The position numbers and the translations under genes were made by a program. From contig CAWITA010000014.1 of assembly GCA_963838835.1 (NCBI GenBank), positions 62,001 through 126,000 of the forward strand: 64,000 bases of DNA, written 5' to 3'. The notes beneath the pieces were generated by a model. That model was not told the origin of the DNA. It worked only from the letters and a program-made list of their open reading frames with translations, and made no database searches. Positions 30,017 through 40,582 of this stretch are shown piece after piece (position 1 is the first letter of the stretch; every line of letters begins with the position of its first letter). The DNA comes from Bog-473 sp963838835. Lineage in GTDB: Bacteria; Actinomycetota; Acidimicrobiia; Acidimicrobiales; RAAP-2.

Positions 30017-30165
30017 CTACTGAACTCCCTGTTCAGGTGGTAGCTTCCCGTTGGGGTGCCGATTTCTACCGCTATTTTCTACCGCAGGCGCAATCACGGC
30101 TCGCCGAGTTCCTCGTCGCCAGGGACGGTTTTCTCGACGCGAAAGAGGTTCTTATCAGTAATTCC

Positions 30166-30501
30166 CTATTCCTCGAACCTGTGGAATCGGATAAATCCGC
30201 AGTTTTTGCATGCAAATGCCACTGCGAAGAGGACGGAGCTTTCAAGGCCGAGTTCATCCGGGCCGTGGCGCAGCAGCTCATCCGGAACGCTATCGGGAAC
30301 AGTGTCGGAGGGAACGTACTGAAGGTGTACAAGTGCGTAGGTAGATAGACCTAGCCAATCTTCATCTGTGTTTCCACAAAATGGGCAGTTGCGGTTTATG
30401 ACCCTGTAGTCGGCCTCACGTAGGGCTCGCTCAAGCGTCTGTGCATTTATCGTCACCGTGCCTCCCAGGCTCGACAGTCGGAGTGTCCACTCCCCAAACA
30501 A
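30166..30501 (-). CDS. Small zinc-ribbon protein, 111 aa
   Basis: Residues about 38–41 read CPFCG and residues about 97–100 CKNCG, forming a four-Cys zinc site around an acidic central region (PSDTVPDSVPDELL). The C terminus FIRFHRFEE resembles that of the ribbon protein at 27950–28315. Function is unknown. It begins the second island segment just after relic B1. Confidence 0.6.
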   Translation of the reverse strand: MFGEWTLRLSSLGGTVTINAQTLERALREADYRVINRNCPFCGNTDEDWLGLSTYALVHLQYVPSDTVPDSVPDELLRHGPDELGLESSVLFAVAFACKNCGFIRFHRFEE

Positions 30502-30589
30502 CGGTAATGTCTCAGATTGCGGAGCAACGTAAGACGCGCATGTGCGACGAAAGGGGGGAAACGGTGTTGATCCCTCCTGGCACAGCCCC

Positions 30590-32350
30590 TCAGCAGTAGG
30601 TCATGTAGTCGGGGGACCACATGACCGCGGCCACGGCGTCATCTATGGCGTCGTCGCCTCCGGGGATGGCGCCGGCGTCGCTGGCACAGAGCTCACGGGC
30701 GACCGCCACCGCGATGCGGCGCGAGATCCGACGCAGGTCGCCCAACGCGGGGTACAGGGCACCCTGTTCGAGGCGGTGGTCGGGGACGAGGGCGGCCAGC
30801 GTGCGCGCCGCCACCAAGAAGACCTCGTCGGGGATCCGACGGGCCCGGGCAGCGATAGCGCCAAGTCCGACGCCGGGGAAGATGAACATGTTATTGGCCT
30901 GGCCGACCACGCGGAGGCGCCCGTCGCGCTCGATCGGTGCGAACGGGCTACCCGTCGCCACGAGCGCCCGGCCCTCGGTCCAGTCAAAGACGTCGCCTGG
31001 GGTGGCTTCGCAGCTGGACGTCGGGTTCGAGAGCGGGAAGACGATCGGTGCCGCGGTGGCCGCTGCCATCGTGCGCAGAGCCGTCTCAGTGAAGGCGCCG
31101 GCCACGCCGCTCGTGCCGAGCAAGATGGTGGGTGCCACCTTGCTCACGACATCGTCAAGGCCAAAGTACGTCCCGGACCGGGGTGGGCCACTACCAGTGG
31201 GCACAAAGCCGTAATGGCAGAGGCCCTCGGCGCTCATCGCGAAGCGCTCCTTGTCGGGGTCGACGTGGGTGCGGCCAGAAAAGACCAGGCCGCCCGAATC
31301 GAGCATCACGATGGAGTGGCCGAGCGCCTCGGGTCGGGACCCTTCAGCAACCATGGCGGCGTGGACGAGTCGGGCAATCCCCTGACTGGCTGCCCCCGCC
31401 CCCAAGAAGACGAGACGTTGGGTACTGACGCGCTCGCCCCGGAGCCGCAGCGCGGCGAGGATGCCGGCCACGACGACCGCCGCGGTCCCTTGGATGTCGT
31501 CGTTGAAGCTCGGGAGGCGCTCGCGGTAGAGGTCCAAAAGGCGCAGGGCGTTGTGCTGCTTGAAATCCTCCCATTGCAAGAGTGCGTCGGGGAAGGTCTC
31601 GGTCACCGCGGTGACAAAGGCCTCGATGAAGGCGTCATAGGCGGGGCCCCGCAAGCGCGGGGACCGGTAGCCGAGGTAGAGCGGGTCATTCAAGAGTCCT
31701 TGGTTGTCCGTCCCGCAGTCGAGGGAGACCGCCAGGGTCAGCCGGGGGTGGATGCCCGCCCCGGCGGTGTAGAGGGCGAGCTTGCCGATGGGGATCCCCA
31801 TACCACCCGCCCCTTGGTCGCCCAGCCCGAGGATCCGCTCGTTGTCGGTGGCCACGATGAGCCGGACCCCCGGAGTGGCCGCGTTGGCCAGCAGTTCGGG
31901 GATCCGGTCGATGTCGTCGGGGGTGATCCAGCAGCCTCGAGTGCGCCGCACCACATGGCTGAACTCCCGGCAGGCATGGCCGACAGTCGGGGTATAGATG
32001 ATGGGTGCGAGCTCTTCGAGGTGGTCGACGAGCAGGCGGTAGAAGAGCGTCTCGTTGCGGTCCTGCAAAGAGGTGAGGCCGATGTAGCGCTCGACGTCAT
32101 CGGTCTTGCGCCGCAGGTGTTCGAGTTCGAGGCCAACTTGTTCGTCCATGGTGAGCACCCGCGAGGGCAAAAGCCCCGAGAGCCCGAGGGCGGAGCGCTC
32201 GACCTGGGAAAAGGCGGAGTCCTTGTTGAGACCGGGGTGGGCGAGGAGAGCCTTGCCGCGGGGAGTCTCCGGAGGCGGAAGGGCACCGGCCGTCGGGGGA
32301 CCGGCTTGCCCAGCAGAGTCGGGGGGAGGAACGGACAGGGAGTTCGCCAT
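30590..32350 (-). CDS. maeA: NAD-type malic enzyme
   Basis: Oxidative decarboxylation of malate to pyruvate. The 586-residue length fits the large malic-enzyme class. Motifs include LAPIIYTPTVGHACREF near the N terminus (catalytic Tyr in IYTPTVG), a glycine-rich GLGDQGAGGMGIPIGKLALY (catalytic Lys), metal-binding SFNDDIQGTAAVV, and the Rossmann loop FLGAGAASQGIARL. A Pro-rich N-terminal extension of about 35 residues is unusual. NAD versus NADP preference is not certain from the motif alone. Confidence 0.93.
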   Translation of the reverse strand: MANSLSVPPPDSAGQAGPPTAGALPPPETPRGKALLAHPGLNKDSAFSQVERSALGLSGLLPSRVLTMDEQVGLELEHLRRKTDDVERYIGLTSLQDRNETLFYRLLVDHLEELAPIIYTPTVGHACREFSHVVRRTRGCWITPDDIDRIPELLANAATPGVRLIVATDNERILGLGDQGAGGMGIPIGKLALYTAGAGIHPRLTLAVSLDCGTDNQGLLNDPLYLGYRSPRLRGPAYDAFIEAFVTAVTETFPDALLQWEDFKQHNALRLLDLYRERLPSFNDDIQGTAAVVVAGILAALRLRGERVSTQRLVFLGAGAASQGIARLVHAAMVAEGSRPEALGHSIVMLDSGGLVFSGRTHVDPDKERFAMSAEGLCHYGFVPTGSGPPRSGTYFGLDDVVSKVAPTILLGTSGVAGAFTETALRTMAAATAAPIVFPLSNPTSSCEATPGDVFDWTEGRALVATGSPFAPIERDGRLRVVGQANNMFIFPGVGLGAIAARARRIPDEVFLVAARTLAALVPDHRLEQGALYPALGDLRRISRRIAVAVARELCASDAGAIPGGDDAIDDAVAAVMWSPDYMTYC

Positions 32351-32430
32351 AGTCGGCCACCCCTAGTGTGCCCGTTCCTTGGGTGTGCCCGGTCCAGGAG
32401 GCCGCACCGCCCCCGAACCGTCCTCCCTCC

Positions 32431-32560
32431 GCCACCTTTGTCCGAGAAATCGGTCGTTTGCAGGAGCCCGCCCTGGGCTGGTCTCCTGCCATTCCGGGAC
32501 TAGGCCGAGAGCGCCGGTCATCGCCGGGGAGACGAGCGCCTGATCGAACTCGCCCCGCGC
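32431..32560. repeat. Repeat R1 copy 1 (about 130 bp, with hairpin)
   Basis: Begins GCCACCTTTGTCCGAGAAAT and continues CGGTCGTTTGCAGGAG. A hairpin follows (GCAGGAG … CTCCTGC, 7-bp stem, C/G-rich loop), then CATTC-GGG-AGGC and a GTCATCGCCGG … TGGTCGAACT-like stretch. The same order recurs at 55064–55192. Not coding. Confidence 0.75.
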
Positions 32561-32671
32561 TTGAGGATCCTTGAGCGAGGCCGTCGCGTACCCACCACGT
32601 GGGGGACCTTCGGCATTGGGCGGAACCGATCTCAACCGCCACAGTGAGAGGGGAGGCGAATGAGATGACTG

Positions 32672-32857
32672 GTGTCGCCGGATCCACCTCAGCCATGCCC
32701 CCCCCGGACTGTCGGCCAGGGTCTGGCGAGTCCTCCGGCCGAAATCGCTCCCGGTGTGTTCCACAGCGCACTCAGCGGATCCAACTTCTATTTCGTGCGG
32801 TCCGGGTCGTCGTGGGTGTTGATCGACACCTCGTGCCCAAACCGCGGCCCGTTGTGA
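32672..32857 (+). pseudogene. MBL-fold hydrolase, N-terminal stub
   Basis: The frame AEIAPGVFHSALSGSNFYFV … SSWVLIDTSCP matches the first two strands of metallo-beta-lactamase-fold hydrolases (typical pattern NxYLV…WVLIDTG). It then stops, without the HxHxDH metal motif. It is a truncated remnant next to repeat R1. Confidence 0.5.
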
Positions 32858-33089
32858 AGGGCCAAGAGGCGAAAGTCACAGTTCGTTCCACCGAGTTACG
32901 CGTCGGTACGGGGTGCCCCCGTCCGAATCCCCTTTGAGTCAAGACTCCAAGTTTTTCAGGCTGTTAAGGGGACGGCGGGCGCAACCTGACAGCCGCAGGC
33001 TGCGGGACGTTGGACCCTTTCTTCGAGCACCCGATCGCCATAGGATCGAGTGAGGGTCGCATGACTGATCCATTTTGGAGGGCCGTTTC

Positions 33090-33737
33090 GTGTCGCTCAA
33101 GTCGTCCTTTCAAGGCCACGTCCCAACGGGGGACGGCTCTGCTTCTGGGGTCTTGGAGGCACCGTCGGGCAATCTGCGCTTCGCCGACTGGCTCTTCCGC
33201 TCCAAAGCTGCCAGCCTCATCTGGCTCGTGGCACGCTTGTGGCTCGGCTACGAATGGCTGAACGCCGGCTACCAGAAGATCTGGGGCTCCGAGAACGCCG
33301 TCTTCTGGAACCACGGTGGGATCGCCGTCAAGGGGTACGCCGCGGCGTCGGTGGCCGCCTCGTCCACCGGGAAAGGTGGCGCCTCCTACGGCTGGTGGGC
33401 GGCGTTCCTCCACAACTTCGTGATCCCCAATGCCGGGTGGATCGCCAAGTTCATCTCCATCGCCGAGTTCCTCATCGGCATCCTGCTCATCGTGGGGCTC
33501 TTCACGGGGCTGGCCGCAGTCGGCGGGGTGATCTTGAACCTCGTCTACATGCTCTCGGGCACGGCGGGGGTGAACCCGGTCTATGCCTTCGTCGGAGTCT
33601 TCTTGATCCTGGCCTGGCGCAACGCCGGGTACCTGGGTCTTGACCGGTTCGCTCTTCCGGCCTTGCGCAACCTGGTCCATGGCCACGACAAGGGAGAGAC
33701 AACTCAGGTCCCGAGCGGTGCGATGCCGGTGCACTGA
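33090..33737 (+). CDS. DoxX-family membrane protein
   Basis: About 215 residues with four hydrophobic helices (LIWLVARLWLGYEWLNAGYQK; ISIAEFLIGILLIVGLFTGL; VGGVILNLVYMLSG; VYAFVGVFLILAWRNAGYLGLD). The LxxGxxWxxAGxxK opening and AEFLIGILLIVG are typical of DoxX/DoxD proteins, linked to quinone or thiosulfate metabolism and redox stress. GTG 33090 has GGAGGG 7 bp upstream, preferred over TTG 33075. Confidence 0.85.
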   Translation: MSLKSSFQGHVPTGDGSASGVLEAPSGNLRFADWLFRSKAASLIWLVARLWLGYEWLNAGYQKIWGSENAVFWNHGGIAVKGYAAASVAASSTGKGGASYGWWAAFLHNFVIPNAGWIAKFISIAEFLIGILLIVGLFTGLAAVGGVILNLVYMLSGTAGVNPVYAFVGVFLILAWRNAGYLGLDRFALPALRNLVHGHDKGETTQVPSGAMPVH

Positions 33738-33965
33738 AGAGGTCCTGCGCTCCGATCCGCCGCCAACAGGTGTTACGACAAAAGGTCTCAGGACGCCTGC
33801 CGAGTTGTAGGTGCTTGTGCAACATCCGCTCGTATCCGCCAAGTTCACGGTCGAACGCATACGTTCGTCGGTACACTCCGCTACATCGGATGAGTGATTG
33901 CCCCCGCTGGGTCGCCGGGCTGGGGAGCAGCCGTCCAGCATTTCGGCTGCTTGATCCTCATGGCG

Positions 33966-34313
33966 TCATGGGTCCGCTGGCGACCACTCGGACTGTTCAA
34001 GGATGCTGTCTACAAGGGTGCGGCGGCCATCCGGCCAATGAATGTGCCATGTCCACATGTACGTGTGATCCCCGGGATTTGGTCCAGAGACGTCTTCGGG
34101 CCGGATGGCCACGAGCCGTTCTATGAGGTCAAGGCACGCCTCATCAGGAGTGCTTCCGCCGCCAATCGGCACTCGGACTTCGCCCCACCAATCCCTGGCC
34201 GTGCTGTCGTCCTCAAACGGCTCTGTGGGCACTTCCCAGGGTTCACAGGGAAATGCGAGCCAGGCGCCTCTTCTTGAAAACGTTCCGCTGTAGCGATCAG
34301 GGACGATGCTCAT
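33966..34313 (-). CDS. Hypothetical protein, 115 aa
   Basis: Trp-rich soluble protein (GAWLAFPCEPWEVPTEPFED; RDWWGEVRVPIGGG; TYMWTWHIHWPDGRR). Coding character is good, but no family or motif is recognised. The start is taken at ATG 34313; longer forms exist. It lies in a rearranged stretch between doxX and the valS stub. Confidence 0.5.
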   Translation of the reverse strand: MSIVPDRYSGTFSRRGAWLAFPCEPWEVPTEPFEDDSTARDWWGEVRVPIGGGSTPDEACLDLIERLVAIRPEDVSGPNPGDHTYMWTWHIHWPDGRRTLVDSILEQSEWSPADP

Positions 34314-34389
34314 CGGTAAAACAAGCCCCATGCGCCGCGGGCTATCCCAGGCCATCACAGGGGGCCGATCTTACGAGAGGCAATTCTGG

Positions 34390-34570
34390 CAGGCCTGCCA
34401 AAGGCGGCCAGCGACGGGCGGCCGAACGGCTGCCAGCCGCCGATGTCGAGATCAACGCCACACCTCGCCATGCAAACGGCCAGACCGCACTCGATATTGC
34501 AGTTCACCCTGATTCGCCGGGAGCATCTAGCTACATGGTTGGGAGAACACGATGCCAGTCCCGGCGGAGG
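34390..34570 (+). pseudogene. Possible ankyrin-repeat remnant
   Basis: Two frames read pieces resembling an ankyrin repeat: ADVEINATPRHANGQTALDIA in one, then REHLATWLGEHDASPG after a shift. Together they fit the pattern G-TALDIA … LV-WL-E-GA-P. The stretch between 34.3 and 34.8 kb is otherwise without a gene. Weak call. Confidence 0.3.
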
Positions 34571-34782
34571 CGGGGTAAGGCAGTCCGGGAGGCGGTACCC
34601 GGCACGTGCCAACAGCTCGGTGAGGGCAGAGGCCCTCGCCGCCTGGGGCAACCAAAGAGTTGTCGCGGAGCGGCGGCGGCAGAGTGGCACGTCCCAATTG
34701 GCGGCGCTGAGATCGATGAGGAGGTTCGAGACCTGGCTCCGACGCGGTCCCGAGCCAACGACGAGGAACTCGTCTCCAGTTC

Positions 34783-35205
34783 GGCCGCGTCGCGGGCCAC
34801 CTCGACGCCCGGACCACGCTGGCGCTGGCTCTTTCGGTCCTGATCCGGCTCTTCGCCCCCTCGCTCCCCTTCGTGACCGAGGAGGTGTGGAGCTGGTGGC
34901 AGGAGGGCTCGGTCCACGGTGCCCTGTGGCCCGACGTCGCCGAGATCGGCGCACACGCGGACGCGGATCAGGACGTGCTCACCGTCGCGGCCGAGGTGCT
35001 CGGCGCGGTGCGACGTGAGAAGACGTCCCACAAACGGTCCGTGCGGGCACGGGTCGCGCTGCTAAGGGTGACGGGTCCGCCCGCCACGCTCGCCGCGGTG
35101 GAGGCGGCCCGACGCGACATCACCGACGCGGGCGGGGTGGACGAGTTGATGGTGGCGGCGGGCGACGCGCTCTCGGTCGAGGCCCGGCTCACCGACGAGG
35201 CCTGA
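34783..35205 (+). pseudogene. valS: Valyl-tRNA synthetase, C-terminal stub
   Basis: About 140 residues matching the anticodon-binding end of bacterial ValS: ARTTLALALSVLIRLFAP followed by SLPFVTEEVWSWWQEGSVH, then LTVAAEVLGAVRREKTSHKRS. The catalytic domain (HIGH, KMSKS) is absent. The sequence to its left is unrelated, so the gene was cut by a rearrangement. A complete valS must exist elsewhere. Confidence 0.75.
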
Positions 35206-35215
35206 CCCGGACGGG

Positions 35216-35925
35216 TCAGAGATAGGCCGCCGCGGCCGCGTCGGCCATCTCCTCGGGCGTGCCCTGATGGGCGATGCGCCCGTGCAGCATGATCGCCGCC
35301 CGGTCGGCCACGCCGAGGGCCGTCTCCGCGAACTGCTCGACGAGGACCACGGTCACGCCGCCGGCGGCGATGACCGTCACGAGCTCGTAGAGGTGGGCCA
35401 CGATGATCGGCGCCAGTCCCATGGAGATCTCGTCGAGCAGGAGCACCCTGGTCTCTCCCGCCAGAGCGCGGGAGATGGCGAGCATCTGCTGCTCGCCCCC
35501 CGAGAGCGTGCCGGCGAGCTGCTTGCGGCGCTCCTTCAGGCGGGGGAATTGCTCGTAGGCGCGCGACTCGACCTCTGCGGTACTGATGCCGCCGCGGTAG
35601 GTCCACATACGCAGGTTGTCGCGCACCGTCAGATTGGGGAACACGCCGCGCCCCTCGGGGATGGCGATGACGCCGGCGCGCGCCAGGACCTCGGGCGTCC
35701 ACCGCCGTGTCGACAGGCCGTCGATGACGATCGTTCCGACCGTCGGATGCAGGCGGCCACCGACCACCTTGAGCAGCGTGCTCTTCCCCGCCCCGTTGGG
35801 CCCGAGGAGTGCGAAGACGGTGCCGCCGGGGACGGTGAGGTCCACGCCGTGGAGCACCTCGATACGCCCGTAGGCCGCGTGGACGTTCTGGACCGTCAGG
35901 CCCCCTCCGGCGGCGGTGGTCATGG

Positions 35926-35929
<4 letters not shown>
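35216..35929 (-). CDS. livF: Branched-chain amino acid-type ABC transporter ATPase
   Basis: LivF-like ATPase of about 237 residues. Walker A GPNGAGKST is near residue 40, signature LSGGEQQMLAISRAL near 142, Walker B LLLDEISMGLAP, and the H-loop region is VVLVEQFAE, all typical of the LivF subgroup. Its ATG overlaps the livG stop (ATGA), so the two ATPases are translationally coupled. It powers uptake through the fused permease encoded upstream. Confidence 0.93.
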
Positions 35930-36703
<774 letters not shown>

Positions 36704-36714
<11 letters not shown>

Positions 36715-38659
36715 GGGCCACCTCGTGGTCCAGGACGAGCTCGCCCGCCGCCGCCGCTTCGTCGCCGAAGGGGAGGCGCACCCGGCTCGTCAACCACGCC
36801 ATGCCGAGGATCCCGTCCGGGCTGCGGGCGAGCAGCACGATCCCGATGCCGGCGGCCAGGCCCGTGAGGTCGGCCAGCGACGTCGGCAGGTGCGTCTGGA
36901 GCACAGGGAGCGCCGCCGCCGTCATGCCGCCGAGAAGCGCGCCCGTGACGGTGCGGATCCCCCAGATGGCGACGAAGAGGAGCAGGGTGAGGCTCCCGAT
37001 GAATTGCACGTCGTTGGCGCCGATGCCGCCCTGCTGACCCGCGTAGAAGACGCCGCCGAGACCGGCCATGGCCGCCGAGAGGGTGAACACGACCATCTTG
37101 GTGCGCACCGAGCTCAGACCGACCGTGGCGAAGGCCGCTGGCGAGTCGCTCATGGCCACCAGACGCCGGCCGAACGCACTGCGCCGCACCAGGCCGACGA
37201 GCAGGACACACAGCGCGGCCACGACCGCCACCTCAATGAGCTCGGCCTGGTCACCAACGGAGTGCATAAAGGGCAGCCGCAACCGCCCGACGGCGATGGA
37301 CGTCCCGTCGGAGATCACGCTCGAATTGCCGAAGAACGCGGAGTACATGACCTCACCGAAGGCGAAGGTCGCCAGCGCGAGGTACAGGCCGCGCAGGCGG
37401 AGCGCGGGCAGCGCCACCAGGGCGCCGACGGCGCCCGACACCACGACGGCCAGGAGCAAGCCCCACCACGAGTCGCCGCCGAGCGTCTTCCCCATGGTGA
37501 ACGCCCCGATGCCCATGAACGTGAGCTGGCACAGCGACACCTGGCCGGCGTAGCCGACGAGGAGCACCAGTGACAGCCCGACGATGCCGAAGGCCAGGCC
37601 CTCCGAGAGCGTGGCGAGCGCGGTCTCTCCCACCATGACGCCCAGGACAATCATGCCGGCCACAAGCAGTGCCGCACCGGCGACGGACTGGCGCGCGGTG
37701 ACGACCCTGGGGGCGGGCCGGACGGCCAGCCGTCCCGCCGGGGCGAGCCGTGCCGCCGGGATCACGAGCAGCACGACGAAGAGGAAGAGCACCGGAACGA
37801 CCTCGGTCAGCACCGAGGCCAGGCCTGGGTTGATGTGCCCGGGCAGGTAGCCGACGCAGTACTGGGTGATGAGCCCCAGCATGAGGGCGCCGACGAACGT
37901 CATGGGCAGGTTGCGCAGTCGGCCGACCACTGCGGCGGCGAAGCCGTTCAGCGCCAGCAGGGTCAGTTGGGTGGACGTGAGCCCCGTCTGCCCCACGAGT
38001 GGCGCGATCAGCACTCCCGCCAGGGCGGCCAGCATGAAGCCGAGGCCCCAGCCCATCTGCGACATGCGGTGGGGCTTGGCACCGGCCATGGCCACCAGCT
38101 CGGGATCGTCGACTACGGCACGCATGGCCACGCCGAGGCGGACGCGGCGCAGGAAGACGCCGAGGAGGACGGCGACGGCGGCCGCCACCGCGACGATCAT
38201 GATCTGCTGGTCCTCGAGCGTCACCCCGTTGGCCCCGAAGAGGTGCACCGACGCCACCGTGCCGTCGGCCGCTGTGAAGTAGGCCGGCACTGAGCGGACG
38301 ACGTCGGGGCTGCTCCAGAAGATGGTGGCGATGCCGAGCAGGATCACCAGCAGGCCGAGCGTCACCATGAGCGACCGTTCAACCGTCGCGCCGTGGATGC
38401 GCCGCATCAGCACGAACTCGACGACGATGGCGAGCAACGGCGCCTCAACGAAGACGATAAACGCGATGGCGAGGAGGAACGGCCAGTGCCAGTCCTGCCA
38501 GAGCTGCCAGTAGGAGAAGGCCGCCACCATCCCCACCGCCCCCTGGGCGAAGTTGAAGACGCCGGTGGTGTTGTAGGTCACCACTAGGCCGGTGGCCAGG
38601 ATGCCGTAGACGGAACCCGCCACGATCCCGAGGACCGTGAAGGAGAGGAAGACGCTCAC
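36704..38659 (-). CDS. livHM: Fused LivH–LivM permease
   Basis: A single 651-residue protein combining both permease subunits. Residues about 1–300 are LivH-like (VLGIVAGSVYGILATGLVVTYNTTGVFNFAQGA; GVAMRAVVDDPELVAMAGA). Residues about 330–650 are LivM-like (LAFGIVGLSLVLLVGYAGQVSLCQLTFMGIGAF; GRRLVAMSDSPAAFATVGLS). Around 18 hydrophobic segments are present in total. Separate livH and livM genes are the rule; no frameshift signs are seen at the joint. It is the second gene of the liv operon after the binding protein (48-bp gap). Confidence 0.88.
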
Positions 38660-38707
38660 GCCCTCACTCCGTGCCCACCCCCGACAACCCCGACCATGAT
38701 GCGGGCC

Positions 38708-40075
38708 TTAGCCCGAAACCCCGGACGCGTCGTACACCTTGGCGTTGCAGTCGAACCCGCTGCCCGTCGGCAACTCGCGGACGAAGTTGCCGTTCTTGAT
38801 GCCTGCCATCAGGAAGCACGGCGACAACGTCTTCGCCACCGGGTCCGAGGTGGCCATGAGGCCGTTCGCCCCGAAGCTGGTGATCTTCTTGAGCTGCGCG
38901 ATGACGGCGCCCCGGGTGGGGTGCGGTCCCGCTGCCTTGAGGGCCTGCACGAACAGCTCGGCCGATCCCCACCCGTAGAGCGTGTAGAGGTCGGGGACCC
39001 ACTGCGGGTTGACCTTCTTCACGTAGGTGAGGAACTGCTTCACGGCCGGCACGGTCTTGGTGTCCTGGCCCAGGTAGAGGGCAAAAACCTGGCCGATCTG
39101 GATCCCGTTGACCGCTGACGGGCCCCCGGCGTGCGAGATGAACTGGTCGGCGTAGACCGGCCCGCCGGAGAAGATGAGGCCCGGGTGCCAGTCCTGGGTG
39201 GCGGCGTTCTGCACGAAGATGGCCGCATCTTGCCAGTCGACGCCGGTCAGGGAAACCGCGTTCACACCGCTGTTCCTCATGTCGATGACGTCGGTCGTGA
39301 AGTCGGACTGCAGGGGGTTGACGTAGTCGACGTAGGCGATCTTGTAGCCCAAGCTCTTCATGCCGGCGAATTGCTGGGCCATCTGGGTCTTGGCCGATGC
39401 CACGTCCGAGACGATGGCCCCGACCGTCATGTCCTTGGGGTAGTGCTTCTTGTAGTACTCGTCCGGCCCGAGGGTCTCCTCGCCCGACAGCGGCTGGACG
39501 CTGAAGTCGTTGGGCAGCGCGTTGGTGCCGGCGTCGAGGGTGACCGAGACGTCAGGGACGGCGGTGTCGGTGGCCAGGGCCGCGCAGCCGTAGCCGTCGA
39601 AGAGCGAGAAGCTGCCCACGAGGGCGAAGTCGCTGTTGATCGCCTCCTGGGTCTCGGTCATGTTCAGCTGGCCGCTGAACGCGTCGTCCTTGGAGTCGAC
39701 CAGCAGTTTGCGGCCGTCGACGCCACCCTCGGCGTTGATCATTCCGAAGTAGGCCTTCACCCCGATCGGCGCGCCCTCGAACAGCCCGGGGATCGGGCCC
39801 GTGACGATTGACACGTTGCCCACGGTGATCGACGACGGCGTGATGCCGGTCGTGGAGGCGTCCTGGGCGGGTGTGGGCGCCAGGGCCGGCGTGCAGGTGC
39901 CCGACGCGGTCGACGCGGCGCCCGCGGGCCCCGGTCCGTCCAGCGCGGCTGTCCCGGTGGCGAGCGTGCCAGCCAACAGCGACCCGCCGAGCAGGCTCCG
40001 CAGGCCCCAGCCGGCCTGCCGGTGGCGACGGCCTGGCTCGCGCGGCATCGACCCGGACGTGTGCGTGCTCCCCAC
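38708..40075 (-). CDS. livK: Branched-chain amino acid-type ABC transporter substrate-binding protein
   Basis: A 455-residue exported protein of the Peripla_BP_6 class. An N-terminal signal (LRSLLGGSLLAGTLATGTAAL) precedes a low-complexity Ala/Thr linker. The body shows TPSSITVGNVSIVTGPIPGL and KAYFGMINAEGGVDGRKL, typical of LivK-like proteins. It leads the operon livK–livHM–livG–livF. True ligands in this class range from amino acids to amides, so specificity is open. GTG 40075 is the likely start; ATG 40048 is the alternative. Confidence 0.88.
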   Translation of the reverse strand: MGSTHTSGSMPREPGRRHRQAGWGLRSLLGGSLLAGTLATGTAALDGPGPAGAASTASGTCTPALAPTPAQDASTTGITPSSITVGNVSIVTGPIPGLFEGAPIGVKAYFGMINAEGGVDGRKLLVDSKDDAFSGQLNMTETQEAINSDFALVGSFSLFDGYGCAALATDTAVPDVSVTLDAGTNALPNDFSVQPLSGEETLGPDEYYKKHYPKDMTVGAIVSDVASAKTQMAQQFAGMKSLGYKIAYVDYVNPLQSDFTTDVIDMRNSGVNAVSLTGVDWQDAAIFVQNAATQDWHPGLIFSGGPVYADQFISHAGGPSAVNGIQIGQVFALYLGQDTKTVPAVKQFLTYVKKVNPQWVPDLYTLYGWGSAELFVQALKAAGPHPTRGAVIAQLKKITSFGANGLMATSDPVAKTLSPCFLMAGIKNGNFVRELPTGSGFDCNAKVYDASGVSG

Positions 40076-40582
40076 TGCCAGCCCTTCTCGTACTCCCTCG
40101 TCCTCCCCCGGGGCAGGTCCCGGAGGGGGCGGTCAGGTCATGAACCGGTTTCTGACTCTACGTCGGAAAGCATTCGCCGGGGCAGCGCGCCAGACCCCCC
40201 ACCTGAGGTTGCGACGGCGCGTGCACCTCCAGGAGGTCGGCCACGGCGGACGTCGTCGCTGGCCAGGGGTTCCGGGCCGAGCATATCCATCGATCGGACG
40301 GATGGTTCACCTCCATGGAGTGGCAGGCAGGTCAAGTGAGCGAGGCTCCGCCGCCGAGGTCCGGACCCGCATCCTTTTTGGGCCTACCGGCATTTTGACT
40401 GTCATCCACCATTCCGTGGGGCACTTCTCCTTGGGCTCGAGCAGTCAATGCCGAAGCCAGAGGATGGCCGCATGTCGTGCTCGACACCGACGAGATCAGA
40501 ACTCCAGACGTTTGGGGACCTTCGGCACTAGCCGGAAGCCTGACGCCGGAGCACGATCGTTCTGGGTGTTTGGGGGTGACAG
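40076..40582. other. Divergent intergenic region, no gene
   Basis: About 500 bp between livK and the WS/DGAT gene. It should hold both promoters. A G/C-rich imperfect hairpin (CCCCCGGG … CCCGGAGGGGG, about 40107–40131) lies in the presumed livK leader. Two occurrences of the short motif GTGGGGCACTT / GGGGACCTTCGGCA are also present (about 40417 and 40508). No coding frame is convincing. Confidence 0.5.

Noticed and set aside
30037..30348. Plus-strand 103-codon frame
   Set aside because: Overlaps the minus-strand zinc-ribbon gene, which has paired CxxC motifs.
30542..32503. 653-codon plus-strand frame opposite malic enzyme
   Set aside because: Shadow; malic enzyme motifs are unambiguous on the other strand.
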